This document shows, one piece after another, positions 1 to 13,400 of a stretch of DNA of 64,000 nucleotides. The translations under genes and the position numbers were made by a program. Every line of letters begins with the position of its first letter. Position 1 is the stretch's first letter. The notes beneath the pieces were generated by a model that saw only the letters and a list, made by a program, of their open reading frames with translations, did not search any database and was not told the origin of the DNA. The DNA lies in assembly GCF_019649055.1 (NCBI RefSeq), contig NW_026570305.1:1-64000 (forward strand), given 5' to 3'. Origin of the DNA: Paramacrobiotus metropolitanus. Taxonomy: Eukaryota > Tardigrada > Eutardigrada > Parachela > Macrobiotidae.

Positions 1-402
1 TAGTTGGGTCTTCTGCGTTGACGATAATTGCCCGATCGAAGCACACCCAAAAGGCGTTGTTGACAAAAGTCAACACCCAGTAAAGGTCATGCGGAAAGCT
101 ATCCAATACCACATCGACCAACAAATTCACATCCTAACATATTGATTACCAACTCACACTTTTTTGTAGCCGATAACACGGCTCCGTTTACCATTTTCAG
201 CGCAGGGCCCTCGCTGTCAACAGATATCTATCTCATTTTTTGCTAACAAATTCGCCGCTAACTACTGAAATGCTGCTACCGGTATCAATAACAGCCTCTG
301 CTACTATATTAGCATTTGCTTTAACATTACAACATACGACACCTCGCAGTAAGTAAATGGGCAAAAATCGTCCTCGTAACTGCCTGCCCCCATTGGGCGC
401 TT

Positions 403-1844
403 CTAGTTTAACGGAACTTGTGCCGAACTAGCCGGCACATTAGTCTGAGTAGGTTGCGGCTGTATATCCTGCACATATTGGATAGGTAAAGCCGGTCTAT
501 TCATTGTTGGTCGTGCCGATTGCTCATACGACATTGGCATATACCTTGGCTGTTGGTACGAATAAAAGGGTGGCTGATTTCCATATCTACCCTGCTGTCC
601 CCACTGAGGCCTCGGTCTATAATTATGTTGAAAACTGTTACCCGCCATAAATTGCCTGTTTACAGTATTATTCATTCTGCAATTTCTCATTAAATGCCCC
701 TGCCTTCCGCAAAGATAACAAGACCTTTGGTCAAATACAGCTCTGCTATTGCCGAAGTCATTACGGTTTGGTCCATTACCTCTGCGACCAAAATTATTGT
801 TTCTAGGTTCGAACCGTTCCTGTACCGGTCGCCTATCCTCTAGTCGCTTATTCATGTCACTGAGTTCTTGGCCCATGCGATTCACTTTTGCCGCCAGTTG
901 ACTGTTATCTTCTTGAGACTGAAAGTAAATCTCGTTTTACCACTGCTTTGCAAAAGATTTTTCCAGCTTATTAGTAAAATTCTTATCAGCAACTGACAAA
1001 TATTGCTGTTTTCTTTTGACGTCCTTTAATTTTTCAATAAATTCATCTACAGTGTCGGCTTATTCTCAATTACTGCAGCTTTAAGCTCTGGTGGAAGATG
1101 TTCGAAAATCACTCGAACTTTCTCCTGCTCAGTAGCTGTAGGATTAGTAATGTTTATATAATCCAGAATTTCAAAAAATAACCAAAGGGTTTTGGTTGGG
1201 TTTTTAGAAATATCAACTTTTGTAAATCTAGATCGTATGCGCTTTTTTCAAATGCTTTGATGAATTCTGATTTCATATCATTCCAACTTCGCAGTTTATT
1301 TTTATTAGTGGTAAACCACTTTATAGCATCTTTGTTCAAGCACATCGAAATATTTCCTTAAACTTGTCATCATCCCATTCTAAGTATTCTCAAATAGATT
1401 ATACTTAATTAGGAATTCTTCTGCAGATTCGTGGGATTGACCTGAGAATGTAGGTAAATCTTTTAGATGAAACTTTTTCTCCACATCTTTGGGCTCTAAT
1501 TTTACTAAAGCATCCGCCAATTTTTTACCGCCTCTGCATCCATTTTAATTTTGTACGTCTCTATTTCACCGTTTAATGCTTCTTCATTAGCCTTATTATC
1601 CGCCACATTAACTACATCTATCTTTTCGCAGCTGAAAATCTTGAGTTTGCAAATTAAAAAAATCTGATTGAGCATCCAGAAAAGTGCTATTTAAATCTTT
1701 TGTGTCCGATTTAGAAGAACTTGCTGGTTCAGATGTGCTTCCTGGTTTAATCTTATTCTTTCTCTTAATAGCTGCTTCAGATTTATCAATAAGTTCTCTG
1801 TGACTTACGTGTGTTAAAGGCGCTATCTTTCTTGTATCTGGCAT
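403..1844 (-). pseudogene. gag of gypsy copy A, frameshifted
   Basis: Retroelement capsid/nucleocapsid polyprotein. The ATG is at 1844 (start MPDTRKIAPL) and the stop at 403. Open stretches 1844-1608, 1345-1154 and 885-403 lie in different frames and align with the other copy's gag. The C-terminal part has a CCHC zinc knuckle of the form C-x2-C-x4-H-x4-C (CYLCGRQGHLMRNC), flanked by Arg/Asn/Gln/Pro-rich sequence, typical of an RNA-binding nucleocapsid. Around 1190-1220 this copy lacks a G in two G runs and has an extra A in an A run compared with the other copy. The breaks are therefore homopolymer indels, either mutational or from assembly. The last 60 residues read through here but are out of frame in the other copy. 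Confidence 0.85.
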
Positions 1845-2126
1845 AGCCTTTGATAATACATTGTATCTTCGATATCAGCAAATAGAAGAGAATTATTTAT
1901 AGACTATTTACTGACTTGTAATCAGCATTGTAATTAATTAGTCTTGCCGCAACTTAATTTCCGCCGCTGTTTTCATGATCTCCATAATTACTCTTTTTTT
2001 TTTAAAATCGGAATCACAAAAGCTGTTGACAAATACGAAATATGCCGGTCAAGATCATGGTTACGAGCAATTAAAATGCCACAGTTTCAAGAATAATATT
2101 CATGATTGAGACAGAACTTCTAAACG

Positions 2127-2351
2127 TTATGCCTGCATGACTTCCTGATTCAGTGGATACATTGTTCTTACTGTTCCATCTGAACTGACAACTTCTACTC
2201 TACTCACACACGAAAAATATGCACACACACTGCTCACATAACGCACTAACTGTTGCGGTCCGTTGCAGCTCACTTCAGTTTCTATCTTATCACGCCACTC
2301 GCCGTTATTAAGAAAAAACCTCAATTTGTACAGCACTCGCTGGCGTGCCAT
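2127..2351 (-). CDS. 74-residue leader ORF upstream of gag (copy A)
   Basis: Open ORF with ATG at 2351 (start MARQRVLYKLRFFLNN) between the LTR start and gag. I recognise no family. It is basic at the start, has a Cys-containing middle (VSCNGPQQ, AYFSC) and ends VMQA. The corresponding stretch of the other copy (53,477-53,698) is nearly identical but carries a one-base loss in a T run and a two-base loss, which break the frame. It could be a leader-encoded peptide, an upstream ORF influencing gag translation, or chance. Confidence 0.4.
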   Translation of the reverse strand: MARQRVLYKLRFFLNNGEWRDKIETEVSCNGPQQLVRYVSSVCAYFSCVSRVEVVSSDGTVRTMYPLNQEVMQA

Positions 2352-3387
2352 TGAATGTCACGTAAAACCAAAGATAAAAGTGAGAATCTTCATGCAGAAA
2401 ATAAAGCAACATGCAAAACAACACGACCCGGCTCCCTCACAACAGAATGACTCATTTGTCCGAAACGTGAGAGCATGCTGGCTAGACGACAAATATGATT
2501 TCTGACACACCATCCATCATGGCTGACGCTTTTCTTCAAACAAAGAACCTTGTTTGCTGCTGCGATCAAACCGGAGCCGTCACACTGAAAACCCCAGTGG
2601 TCAACCGAATCTCGCTCGCTGACGTGTGGAAACAACCCCGGTCCGACGTACGGTGGTATCAACCGAACACCAATGTGCAACAATATGGCAAAGGTCACCC
2701 ACAAACATTGAATCACGTCGAATTAAAACAAATAAAATTTGCGACTCTAGCAAGGAACCATGCACAACTTCACCACCAAATGCCTCCATGTCAGATGGCG
2801 TAAAGCTACTGATGGTTTATGGTGGCGAATGACCTTTACTGAATAGCTAACTCAGATGCGACGCTAACCAATCGACCTGACCACGTTGACCTTTATTAGT
2901 TAATCAAAACACAGTCATCACTGGACTACTATTAGACTATAGAAAAGCTTCCATAGAAAATATTCCACTATCCAACAGTTGAAAGGTGATAACTAACTCT
3001 CTTCAGACTTGCTCTTCTTCCATCACACTCAACAGTGATCTTTCATGCATTTTACAAAACACACAAATGACACGCCTCTAAAATAATATGTACTCATAGA
3101 CAAAACATTGGACAAGCTTTTATCGACCACTTTTTAGAGATAAAGTCCACTTAACACGATGTTAATTGGTTGACTTTCTGGCCACTTCCTTGGTCTTTTT
3201 CCTGTGGTTCTCATAGGACAATCTCAGCACCCATACATATGTACTCGATTATTGCTGTCTGTTGTCTGTCCACAATGTACTTATACAAATCGATAAGGCA
3301 ATGATTCATACACACACTGATCCTTCCGGTAATATCACATGTAATTAATCCATACAAACTGTACTTCAACCGGTCATACTCGTGACA

Positions 3388-4031
3388 AGGCCTTTACATA
3401 ATCATTCACGTGTTAGATAGAATTAATGTGCCGTTTAGGCGAGTACTGACTACCAGGGGCGTTTGCCATAGAGACTCGCAGTTTACTGATGACAGAATAC
3501 TCTACGTCTGGGCCAGTATGCTGCCTTGTGCATGTATGCAGCTTACAGTCATAAGTGCAAAATAGTAAAATTTTGCACGAATGAATTATCAATTAGAGTA
3601 GTTTGGTGTTACAAAGAAAACGAGTGCGAGCACGGAGTACAGAATTTACGCTTATTTATATGTCTCTTTCGCAACGTAAATATCCTGTTCTGCTCGATCG
3701 CCCTGGAGCAGCGGTCCTGCTGGTTTCTGATTTCTGAATCGAGAATTCAAGATCAGGCGCGCGCGTGATCAAGCCAGCTCACCACAACATCGAGCATGTG
3801 ATACCGAACAGCTCACCATTGCACCCACTCATTTCCGTCGGTTCGTGAGTCAAAAAATTTGGGCGACCCGTTATCAGCGTATTTTCTACATGGCTCCGCT
3901 TTTTGTTCCCATCTTTTGTTTATCTCCTTCCTAAGTTTGATTTCCTTATAAATCACTTTACTAATTAGGCACAGGTGTATTCCTGTGATTGTTGTGATAT
4001 TCATCGATACCGAACGACCGCCCGTTGTGCC
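3388..4031. other. Intergenic, no gene recognised
   Basis: Flank between the 5' end of the inverted gypsy copy and the first CNPPD1-like exon. Short ORFs here have no recognisable domain. It may hold the CNPPD1-like promoter and 5' UTR; no clear TATA box was identified. Confidence 0.4.
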
Positions 4032-7000
4032 ATGGCGTTCGGCGAAGATGAAATCCAGGATGATCGCTCGCCCGCGACGATCACCACGCGCTCCCCTGCC
4101 CCCGGATTCTCCCAGGGGTCTCCTTCATCGTCCCCGAGGAGAAGATTGCGGTGGCCAGGATGTACGCACAGTACGACTCGCCCGGGAAAAGGAATCTCCG
4201 TCCAAGTCCGTGAAGAGTCCGCATCGTGAGGCGACTGAAAGCAACGTTGAAGATGAGGACGAGGATGATCAGGTGAGAATCTGGGATAGAACGGCCTCAA
4301 AGGGCTTTCTCAGATGCGCTGTCGTTCTTTAAAACCAGTCTTATATATTTGGACATTATTATTTAAGTTTGAAATGAATACGGAATCAAAATCGAAGCAA
4401 TGTGCTATACGCTGTTGCTATCGTATTTCTTCTGATAAGGCTAACAAGAGGCACAAGTGACAAGATTAGTTACTAGTAACTAGTATCTATAAGTAACTGC
4501 TCTGTAGTTTTTCTTTTCTGGCAACCGATTTCAGAATTTGGCGCGGGTCTGGTATGTTATCCTTAACTAATAGTTAATTGGTTTAGCAGTAGTTAGTATC
4601 CTTGGTCCTGGACGTTCAAAAGAAATTCCAATAGCAGTTTCTAAGGAATGATGGTGATAAATAAACAGTAGATCTTTTGAACATAAAAATATTATTTTAA
4701 AATTTTAATCGTTTAATTTGTGTGGAGAGAACTGCGTGTAATTTGTGCTGACTGTTGAGAACGTTTTAACTGGCATTTTAGCCATCGCACTACGATCTTT
4801 CCTCATTCTATAAACCACTAAGCGGTAATTGGTGTTTTGGAGAAAAGCATCGGTGATAATCACTAATCAAAAGGAAAAAGTAATTGTCGCATTCTAAAAA
4901 ACACAGTAAACCGTAGGGATATATTTCTAATTGTGTGCATGTTGATGCATGCATTGTACTCATTTCTCTATCGGGATCGTGTTTGGCAGGAGTTCGTCGA
5001 TCATGAAGAGATGCGGCGTCGTCTTGAACGGCGTCTCGGACTGTGCTGTTACGAAGCGACAGGAGGACGATGTTGATGAGTGGAAAGGTAAGTCACAAGT
5101 TATGCCTGGCTGTTATTAATGCGGCACGTGCGCGTTGCCGCCAAGGTCGCCATTGCCAAGAAATATGACAACTTAAACGCTGGGTGCTTGTAGAACTGGC
5201 TGCCGTTGTCGGATCGCGGTATATCTCGGCCGCCCATCTCTACCCGGCCTTTGCTGCCACTGTAGCGTAAGTCAACAGAAAAAAATGATGGAGTGCCTTT
5301 CCAAATGCGCTTTCAAAGATAGGAACGTTTTTATTCGTTTTTTTTGTTAGTCGATATTTTCCCTTAGGGTATCGCTTTTGAATACACGTTCGCAGCAGAA
5401 TGAAGTTACAGTCGAGTTATTGACGATTAGACTTTAATCGCCGTAGCAGTAATATTTTATAGTTGTATTTTTAAATTGATTTAATTTTTAAAAAAAGGTT
5501 GATCTATCAAAGACTAAGCTGTCTTTTGTCTGTTTTACTTATTCGGTATATGCTATTCGGTTGGTGATAATTACGAGTCCATATACCTTGCTGGTTTCGA
5601 AAATTTGTTTGTGACAAAATTTATATTGGTTCACTTAAGAAATTGTTTCATTCTGATAAGCTTTATATTCAGTTTGAGCTGTTAGTGGTGGTACTTGCAT
5701 CAAAACACAGCGTAAATAATTTTAATAAATCGTCATTTTGAAGTAATTAGTAGCGTTTTGGAATGGCAAAGATTGTAATAGTTGATTAATTTGCAGTCGG
5801 CAGAATGTGTCACCCTCGGCGCTGCTGCTGTGCCTCATCTACATTGACCGCCTGCACGATGCCAATCCCAGCGTGAATGTCGATCACTTTCTCACCTCCT
5901 CGGATCTGTTTATCGTCTCCTTGATGTCGGCCTGCAAATTTCTTTATGAGTAAGCATGTTATTGTGATTCATCAGACGAAAAAGGGTTTGACGTTTTCTA
6001 CACTAGTGTAAAATGAGGTGAAATTTTTCATTAAGCTTCGAAATTCCTTATTTCATACGTACTTTGCTTCATCTGCTTTCGTTTCGAATGAAGTTCGTGT
6101 TAGATCTTTTAGGATGCTGAAATTAGGTTAAGTTTTATGATGATAAGTAATAGTTTGTGGCACTGAAATCCGTAAATATTACTTTTTTTGAAAATTGTTT
6201 TGCATGTTTTTTCGTTATGATATCTTTATAAGATATGTAAATTACAATTTTACCGTCAGTGATTAAATTACCGTTTTTGAATTTTATCTGAATCATCATA
6301 TTCTATAATCTTGCAAAAAATTGTTGTCTGGCGATTCTGTTCTACTTTACTTTGTTTTTGCATTACATACATTGTAAACGTTGTTCGAGTTACTTAAGGA
6401 TGGCAACGCCGGGATTTTGCCGTTACACTACACTTTTCCACCATCTTGACTTGCAGTCAGTGTTGTAAATAGTGGGTGAAATTGGAAATAGTAGTTGTAA
6501 TAGTAGTGAAATTGGAAATTTTTACTATCCAAAACCATAATTACAATTAAATATAAATATTAATGATTACAGAAAATAAAATTCTTAACAATTTCAGTAC
6601 GAGTATATTATAGAATTAATCGTAATTTCAAGTGCGCATTTTCAGTGTGGGCGAAGTTGGCGATTGTTACAACGGCACCTGGGCGCGGGACTTCGGTATA
6701 CCGATTAAACACCTGAACAAACTGGAATTCCTCTTCCTGGATGCCTTACAGTGGAATCTTCATGCCGACAGTGCGGATTTCGATGCCATGATGCATAACG
6801 TGGAAAGCGAGTACGTGACCCTTGTTGACACAACACCGCGCACATGGCGCTGAGCTTTTTAACAGTAACGATTACGTAATAAGGCGATACTGTATCAGGT
6901 GATAACATTATCAAGTAGACGATTTGTTTGTGATAGAATCACCCACTTTGGATGCCAGTTTCGTGATTATCTAACGTATTCCGATCTCCTGGTGCTTTCG

Positions 7001-8692
7001 ATGCCCGGTGGATTCTCGGTGTCTCAATGATTTTGTTGCCCATTTGACCCGGGTAAGTTGGGCGTGATGGCACACTTGATTTACATTTTTTACGGAATCG
7101 CACAGACTACATTAACCGAAAATACTAACACCATTATAAAACGCTCCTAAGGCATAATTATACGGCGTAAATATTTTGAAGAACGGTGTTTTACCACGGA
7201 ATCAGTGACTTCTGGTTTGCTTTGTTGTTCCATGGTTTATTGATTGAGTTTTGTACATGTGGCGACGTAATACCGTGATAGAATTATTAAGGTTTCGTAT
7301 CGTAGTAAATGCCGTTAAAAAAAAAGGTTCTGTAGTTTTATGATTAGTTTGATGATTTCCTCGGCAAAACCGGATCCGTAATCGTACAAATAAGTGCGCA
7401 AGTATGCAGCTTTAAATTATTTTGAACAGTAAAATTAATTGAACGTAGGTTCAACTGAGGAATAACTGTGCCCGTGTCTGTACACGCTGACACGTGATTT
7501 TGTACACCGCTAGGCGCCCTGCGATGGCAGTGTACGGCACGCACATCTGTTGATCATTCAACCTTTTACACCTCGTGCTATTTTCACTTTTTTTAACTTT
7601 CCAACTAGTGTTTAAAATATTTAGGAAACAGAAATTTTATGCAGTTTGCTAGGGGCTGTTCCATTGTAAGCCAAGAAACTTTTGAGTGGCGGAATTTCTC
7701 GCAGACATAGCACAGGACATCGGTCAACAGTGCCAAGAAGAGGCTGCACTTACGAAAACTGACATGGTTCTCTTGGCAGAAATATAAATTAATATCTGCA
7801 TGTCACCTTTTTTTTCTAAATTTTGGAATATTAGTTGACAAGATTTTAAGAGATACTGGAGAGCTGTTCGTCGAGATACCGTTCGTCGCTGTTCGGATTA
7901 GATAATAAACGGTTGATTAAACTTACATGCTGCTGCGTGCAGGCTGCCGTCGCTGGTGGTAATCCGTGTTGCACACATGGAAGCAGTGATCGGTTTATGG
8001 TCGGGTGCATGCCTTTGATCGGGCCAAGGTAGCTCCTCCTCGTACAGTACTACTCGGTAGTAGTTTATTGCTTGCAGTTGCGATTGAGTTGGCCTGTGAA
8101 CAGCGGGCTGGCGTAGTGTAGGGGCGGTTGTGTAGCCAGCGGCAGGCTCTCAGCCGGATACTTGTGTGACAGGACATGTTGCTGCGTACAAGCGTAGTTA
8201 ATAGTTAATATCCAGCGATTTTCAAAATTTTTTGCCCTGTTAACCAATACCCGTGTTTCACGGTGTAGTGTTAGTAACTGTTCATGGTACCAGCGTTCCC
8301 ATCTGATTTGATTTGCCTTCATGGATGTCTCGCTGCAGATGTTAGCCGCCCTGACCGCCGCCTACCTTCTGATCGGCTGCGTGGTCCTCACCTCCACCAC
8401 CCTGGCGCCCTTCATGGTGCACATGCTGCACCGACCGCTGCCGCCGGCCTGCAGCACCTGCTCCCCTCCCGCGCCGTTCCCCTCACCGCGCTGGATCGAC
8501 TCCTGGATGAACTGGACGCGGCCGGACACCGCCGCCATCTGCCAGACGGTGCAGGACGAACTGGTGATATTGCCCACTGTTAATCTGGAGAAGCCGCGCC
8601 CCGCCGGCACCTCCTTGCGGCTGGCGGCCTGGAAGAAGTTGGGTCGGCATGGGATGGTGCCGCGCGGCCGGTTTGTGCTGTCCGTAGCGTGA
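4032..8692 (+). CDS. CNPPD1: CNPPD1-like protein (PHO80-type cyclin domain, C-terminal membrane segment)
   Basis: Multi-exon gene. Probable coding exons: about 4032-4272, 4990-5087, 5194-5266, 5797-5949, 6646-6810, 6937-7052, possibly 7943-8028, and 8339-8692. Exons 5194-6810 join in phase and give a PHO80/Pas1-type cyclin fold (SPSALLLCLIYIDRLHDANP, LISMMVASKYLYD-like helix, then LEFLFLDALQWNLHADSADF). The last exon starts LAALTAAYLLIGCVVL, a hydrophobic segment matching the membrane segment of CNPPD1. A basic stretch in exon 2 (MRRRLERRLGL) resembles the region before the cyclin box. The first two exons and exon 6937-7052 each need frame changes, most explicable by one-base homopolymer errors, so the N-terminus is unsure. 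In animals CNPPD1 is a poorly characterised cyclin-like membrane protein. The cyclin core is a confident call; the orthology is from recalled family features. Confidence 0.75.
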
Positions 8693-9412
8693 TGGAAGTT
8701 ATTTTTTATCTTGAATTATTGGGGATTATTTTAACAAATTCTCGGGGTGTTTTCTGTTTTTAATGTACGAGCGTTGCGTCGGTTTTTCGGAAGGTTGCGA
8801 TATTTTTTACCTGTTTTTCATGGTTTGGTTTTGTGACTGGGTCAGTGTCGGAACATAAATATTTCTTACGAAAATCTCAAAAAATGGCAATAAATACGAA
8901 AGAAATTCATTTCTCCTTAAAAAAACAGCAACGATAAAGATCTTTTGTTTTTTCGTATTTAATAATTTATTATTACTTATTCCCTACGGAAGTGCCAGAA
9001 AAATGGTGCTCAAAATAAATACGGAAAAATTTCATTAAACTCTCCTTAAAAAATGCATAACAACAGCAAAATCCATTTTTTATTGATTTTTTCTCGCAGC
9101 TGCACTAATAAAACAGAGAACAGTTTTCGATCAGTTTATAACATCTAAAAAGGTAAAACGTGGTGTAGTTCCCAATACACAAACCAATTTATCCATCGTC
9201 TCGCTAACCACTAACGAGCACAAACACGTAGGAACACTCGAGAAACGCAAGCAAGAAATCAAAATGGAAAAACAAAATACCAACAGAAAAGCAAGCGGCG
9301 CACACCACCGTCATCCCTGTACGACCCATCGCTGCACTATGTACAAAATCAGATTCCCAACGAGATCCGCCGTATTTACCCCAACCTGTCCGTTTGCCAG
9401 GCCCCACTCATC
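8693..9412. other. Intergenic / 3' flanks of CNPPD1-like and YPEL5
   Basis: AT-rich sequence between two convergent genes (plus-strand gene ending 8692, minus-strand gene ending 9413). Several AATAAA-like words could serve as polyadenylation signals. No further gene seen. Confidence 0.4.
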
Positions 9413-9793
9413 CTAATGCCCATCAAACCCGTGATTCTCCTCCCCGGGCGAGTCCGTGCCCTCCCGCTCGCTAATCAGCGCCCGTTCCAGGATAATCTGC
9501 GACTCCTTGTAGCGCTGGTCCTCCTCGGTGGCGAACTCATAGAACCAGCCGAGTTTAGCGGAGCACTTCTTGCAGAAGACATCACGCACGAAATGCCGTC
9601 CCGTCAGCATCACACGGTCCTGCACCTCCGACATGCGGATGTTGACGGCGTGGTGGAAGAGGTAGGCACGGCCGGTGGCGCCCGTGAAGCTCATGCTGAC
9701 CAGCTGGCGGCGGTTGGTGAGGACGGTGTCGCAGTTGACGCAGTAGAAGAGTTTGGATGATCCGCCCGGGTGCTCCAGATGGATGCGGCCCAT
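9413..9793 (-). CDS. YPEL5: Yippee-like protein 5
   Basis: Single-exon ORF of 126 residues starting [16 protein letters not shown], intact. The Yippee fold is recognisable: two CxxC pairs (YCVNCDT near residue 19 and FCKKCSA near residue 74) bind one zinc ion. Between them lie the family motifs [23 protein letters not shown] and GWFYEFA, followed by QRYKE and ILERALI. Length and motif order match YPEL5 (about 121 residues) rather than YPEL1-4. In animals YPEL5 associates with the CTLH/GID ubiquitin-ligase complex and with centrosome and midbody. The C-terminus ([12 protein letters not shown]) is divergent. No frameshift and no intron in the coding part. Confidence 0.95.
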   Translation of the reverse strand: MGRIHLEHPGGSSKLFYCVNCDTVLTNRRQLVSMSFTGATGRAYLFHHAVNIRMSEVQDRVMLTGRHFVRDVFCKKCSAKLGWFYEFATEEDQRYKESQIILERALISEREGTDSPGEENHGFDGH

Positions 9794-10410
9794 GATGGCG
9801 TGCGGATCGCAAAAACCGCAGATTTACAATCAGGGGATATTAACTGCAGTGGAATAACTTGGGGATAATTTGCACAAACCAAACAAAAGATCACAGAACA
9901 AGAAACATGGGAAATTTCCGAAGATTACAACTCGCAAAAATGAAATTTCAGGTAAATATGCGTCGCCGTGGTTCCCACCTGCGGACGGCAGAAAGTCAAA
10001 TACTGCAGCTACGAATTATGCAAATACGCGATGCACCGTAGTATGTGGGCACATGCACACAGATTACAGATCTCTTGGTGTGTGTTCAAAATTACTGTAA
10101 ACAAAAAATTACTGTAAATTTCCTTTCCAATCTTTTTATTTCATCTCGAACCACCATTTTTTAGCAAATAAAAATCCACGCACGAAACAGACAGATCTGT
10201 CAGCCACAGCTAAAAACGCGACACATTAACATCTGCACTAAATATGGACAAAATGACAGCGGACACAGTGTTCTTCTCCGTAGTTAACCGAAAACAACCG
10301 ACTAAAATTCCAACAGGGAAACAAAACACAAAAAATATCTGCAAACTAGGACCTATTAGTTAAATAATTAATTAATTTTCCTATTAATTAATCCAGAAAT
10401 TTTTCCTTCC
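9794..10410. other. Intergenic between YPEL5 and IDH3A
   Basis: YPEL5 upstream region and IDH3A 3' flank; both genes run on the minus strand. AT-rich, with no domain recognised in the short ORFs. The YPEL5 promoter and any 5' UTR exon presumably lie here. Confidence 0.4.
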
Positions 10411-13400
10411 CTAATGCCGGTGCTTTTTCCTGGCGTCGGGATCGGGTTCGGGCATATTCTGTACTTTCTCGCAGATATCCTGGGTGAAGTCCGAGCATTT
10501 TGCCTTGCCACCCAAATCACCCGTCAGCATCTGCAAACAATACACTCAATAGTTACAGAAATGCACAAACTAGCAACCACAACTAACTGTTCATAATTTC
10601 AACTAATCAATTTATATATAATTGGGCCAAAGCCATCAAAAGATTCATTCGCGTAATATTTATTACAATGATTGAGATGTAAACGTTAAAAAACAACAAA
10701 AATCGTCAGCGACGTCCGGCAATTTCCGACGCATATTTATAGTGCCCAAACAGACAGCAGAATTTCCCTTAACCACACCATTAATTGTATTTTTTATCGC
10801 GACATGATACAACCCATGGCGCTAGTACCTAACGATTTGTAGTGAAGTGGCATCCTAAACTCTGGGCAAAGTAAACCTTTGGGCAGTTGATTTGCAGCCA
10901 CAGCGAACAGTTAACAGTAGCTTTACAGTTTACACTTCCATGATTTTTGCAGCAAAAAGACTTTGACGCATACTTCAGTACATTATTTTATTCAAAGTAA
11001 AAACACGGATAAACGCTGTAGAAAATATGGAATAAGCGGAAAAATGTAGAAAAAAGGAATATGCGAATCCAACAAACGAGAAGCCACAAACATTAAGGAT
11101 AAAAACCACTGACCTTTCCTTCCCGGATGGTGGCGTAGCAGGCCTGCTCGATGCGGTCCGCGTAGTTGTTGAGCTTCATGTGGCGCAGCATCATGACGGC
11201 ACTGAGCAGCAGCGCCGTCGGATTGGCCTTGTCCTGGCCGGCAATGTCCGGCGCGGTACCGTGCACCGACTCGAATACGGCGGCGCCGTCGAAGCCAATG
11301 TTCCCGGAGGGTGTCACACCCAGACCGCCCACCAAACCCGCGCACAGATCACTGCGAAACACCAACAATTTTGCCGTTATTTAACTTCTAATCTGGCCGC
11401 CCAAACTAACGACATTAACGCATAAAAACATCCAATCACCTTAAAATATCTCCATACAAGTTGGGCATACATAAAACATCGAATTTGGCCGGATCTTGCA
11501 CCATCTACAACAATTTATCAGCATAATGGCATTTAATGCTAAGCGGCAAAGAAAATGCAATACAACAAACAACGCCTAATGCATCAATTTATTATGCAAC
11601 TATTATTAAAACTATTATCTTAATTATTAATGTCATTATTAATTCAAGTGTAAAACAGTTACAGCGGACTTACGTTAAGACAGACAGTATCCAGGTACAT
11701 TTCGTTGAATTTGATGTCAGGATGCTGTTCAGCCACATCGCGGCAACACTTGAGAAACAAACCATCTGACATGCGCCTGCAAAAAAATAGTTCCATCAAT
11801 CATTTCCGGCTGCAGTCAGCATTTTACCGAGGCTCCCCTTCAGAGGAATATAATCGTACTATTTGCGCACCTGAACATGGGAGAGGTGTTCAAGTTAACC
11901 GCTCAAAATTAAACCACAAAAAAAACTTGAATTCTGACAGTATGCATGCAAAACTTTCTGTGGCAAAGCAAACAGGAAAACATTTACAGTACAGATACAG
12001 TACATCATACAACTACAAAACATAGAACAGCAAATATTAGGTGACTGTTAGATTTAACAACATAAACTCACAGCGAAAATTTTGTTATACAATTTGTCCA
12101 TAAAGTGCTAAACAGGATAGACGACAACAACAAAACTATTCGAACTCTATAAAATGAAAGTTTACAACGACAATAACCATGAACTGATGATACCAAAAAT
12201 TACGATACCAGTATACCAAAAATTTCTACACCAGAATTAATTTTACTGATTTATTCTTTAAAAAAAGCAGCTACGTACATAATATTGGCTTTGTGGACGG
12301 CGGTGACTCGGGAGCGTCCGTTGGCTTTGGCATACTCGAAGGCAAACTGGGCGATGCGCATGGATGCCTCAAATGTGATCAGTTTGATGCTCTGCACCAC
12401 TCCGTCCACTATCTGCCAAATTGTAAAACGATTCAACCCACCAACGCCAGAAATTTCCACCACCAGTGTTTCCAGTTTATAAAAATTAATCTCGCTTAAG
12501 ATGGCAAAAGAATGAACGTATAACAGCAAATTTGCAGATTACTTGTACACTTGGCAGCGAACTAAATGAAGAGAACGATTGAATTTTGCGCAGCCAATAC
12601 ACTACGATAGTTCCAAGATTTGCAAGTATCCGGTTATCAGCATTTTGACATACCACATGCTCAATACCACTGTATTCGCCCTCCGTGTTCTCACGAATCG
12701 TCACCACATCCACATCATCGTAGGCCGTCTTGAAGCCTTCTAGCGAGCGGCATGGACGCACGTTGGCGTACAAGTTGAAAGCCCTGTTCAACACGAACAC
12801 ACAACTCAGCTTCCGCTCATCCAGCAAAATCGTACAAGACGAGAAAGCAGCAGAACACGAGCGAACACACAACGGCGCTTACTTGCGAATGGCTAAATTG
12901 AGTGAACGATGTCCTTTTCCCACGGGAGTGGCGAGGGGGCCTTTTAAACCGATTCTGTTCTGCAAATTGCAAATCAAACGATAAAATTCCAAAATTTGGA
13001 GGGCCTTACACAACTCAAAAAATCAAAAAGAACTTTTTTTACGAAAACCGCTGATTAGCATGCAAAGAAAGCATGTTGGTGAATACTTTATGTTAATTGT
13101 TATCCAAACGATTGATTAAAAAGGGAAACAGATGGGGAGAATTATGAAAAACCTCTTACTTTGACAACACTGTCAATGGCTTGCTGTGGGATACCAATCT
13201 TCCCGTCCAGTCCTTTGACCGGCGTTACATCCACCGTCTCCCACTGTATGGGCACATTCGCCGCCTGGAAGATCTGCTGCACCGAGGCCGAGATTTCCGG
13301 ACCAATCCCGTCGCCCGGGATCAGGGTGACGGTCCGAGGAGCCTAATACCCCCAAAAAAGACAGCATTCAATCTGCGCTCTGGTACTTGGCTTTTTCGCC

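Larger units (their letters stand above)
1..3387 (-). mobile_element. Ty3/gypsy LTR retroelement, copy A (5' part, inverted)
   Basis: The reverse complement of this segment matches 52,424-55,846 almost base for base, so the same element is present twice in opposite orientations. On the minus strand, similarity begins at TGTCACGAGTATGAC (3387), exactly where it begins in the other copy (52,424). The flanks differ beyond that point, so this is the element's 5' end, and TG is the usual first dinucleotide of an LTR. Reading down from there come a long LTR/leader region, a 74-codon leader ORF, gag, and the first part of pol with the aspartic-protease region. Pol continues past the left edge. The copies differ by few substitutions and by several homopolymer length changes. 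LTR end and primer binding site were not located. Confidence 0.9.

Noticed and set aside
3975-4332. Overlapping basic/Pro-rich ORFs at the first CNPPD1-like exon as separate genes
   Set aside because: Pieces of all three frames look like successive parts of one exon broken by small indels, followed by a GT donor at 4,273.
9416-9760. 114-codon plus-strand ORF over YPEL5
   Set aside because: Antisense shadow of an intact, recognisable YPEL5 coding exon.
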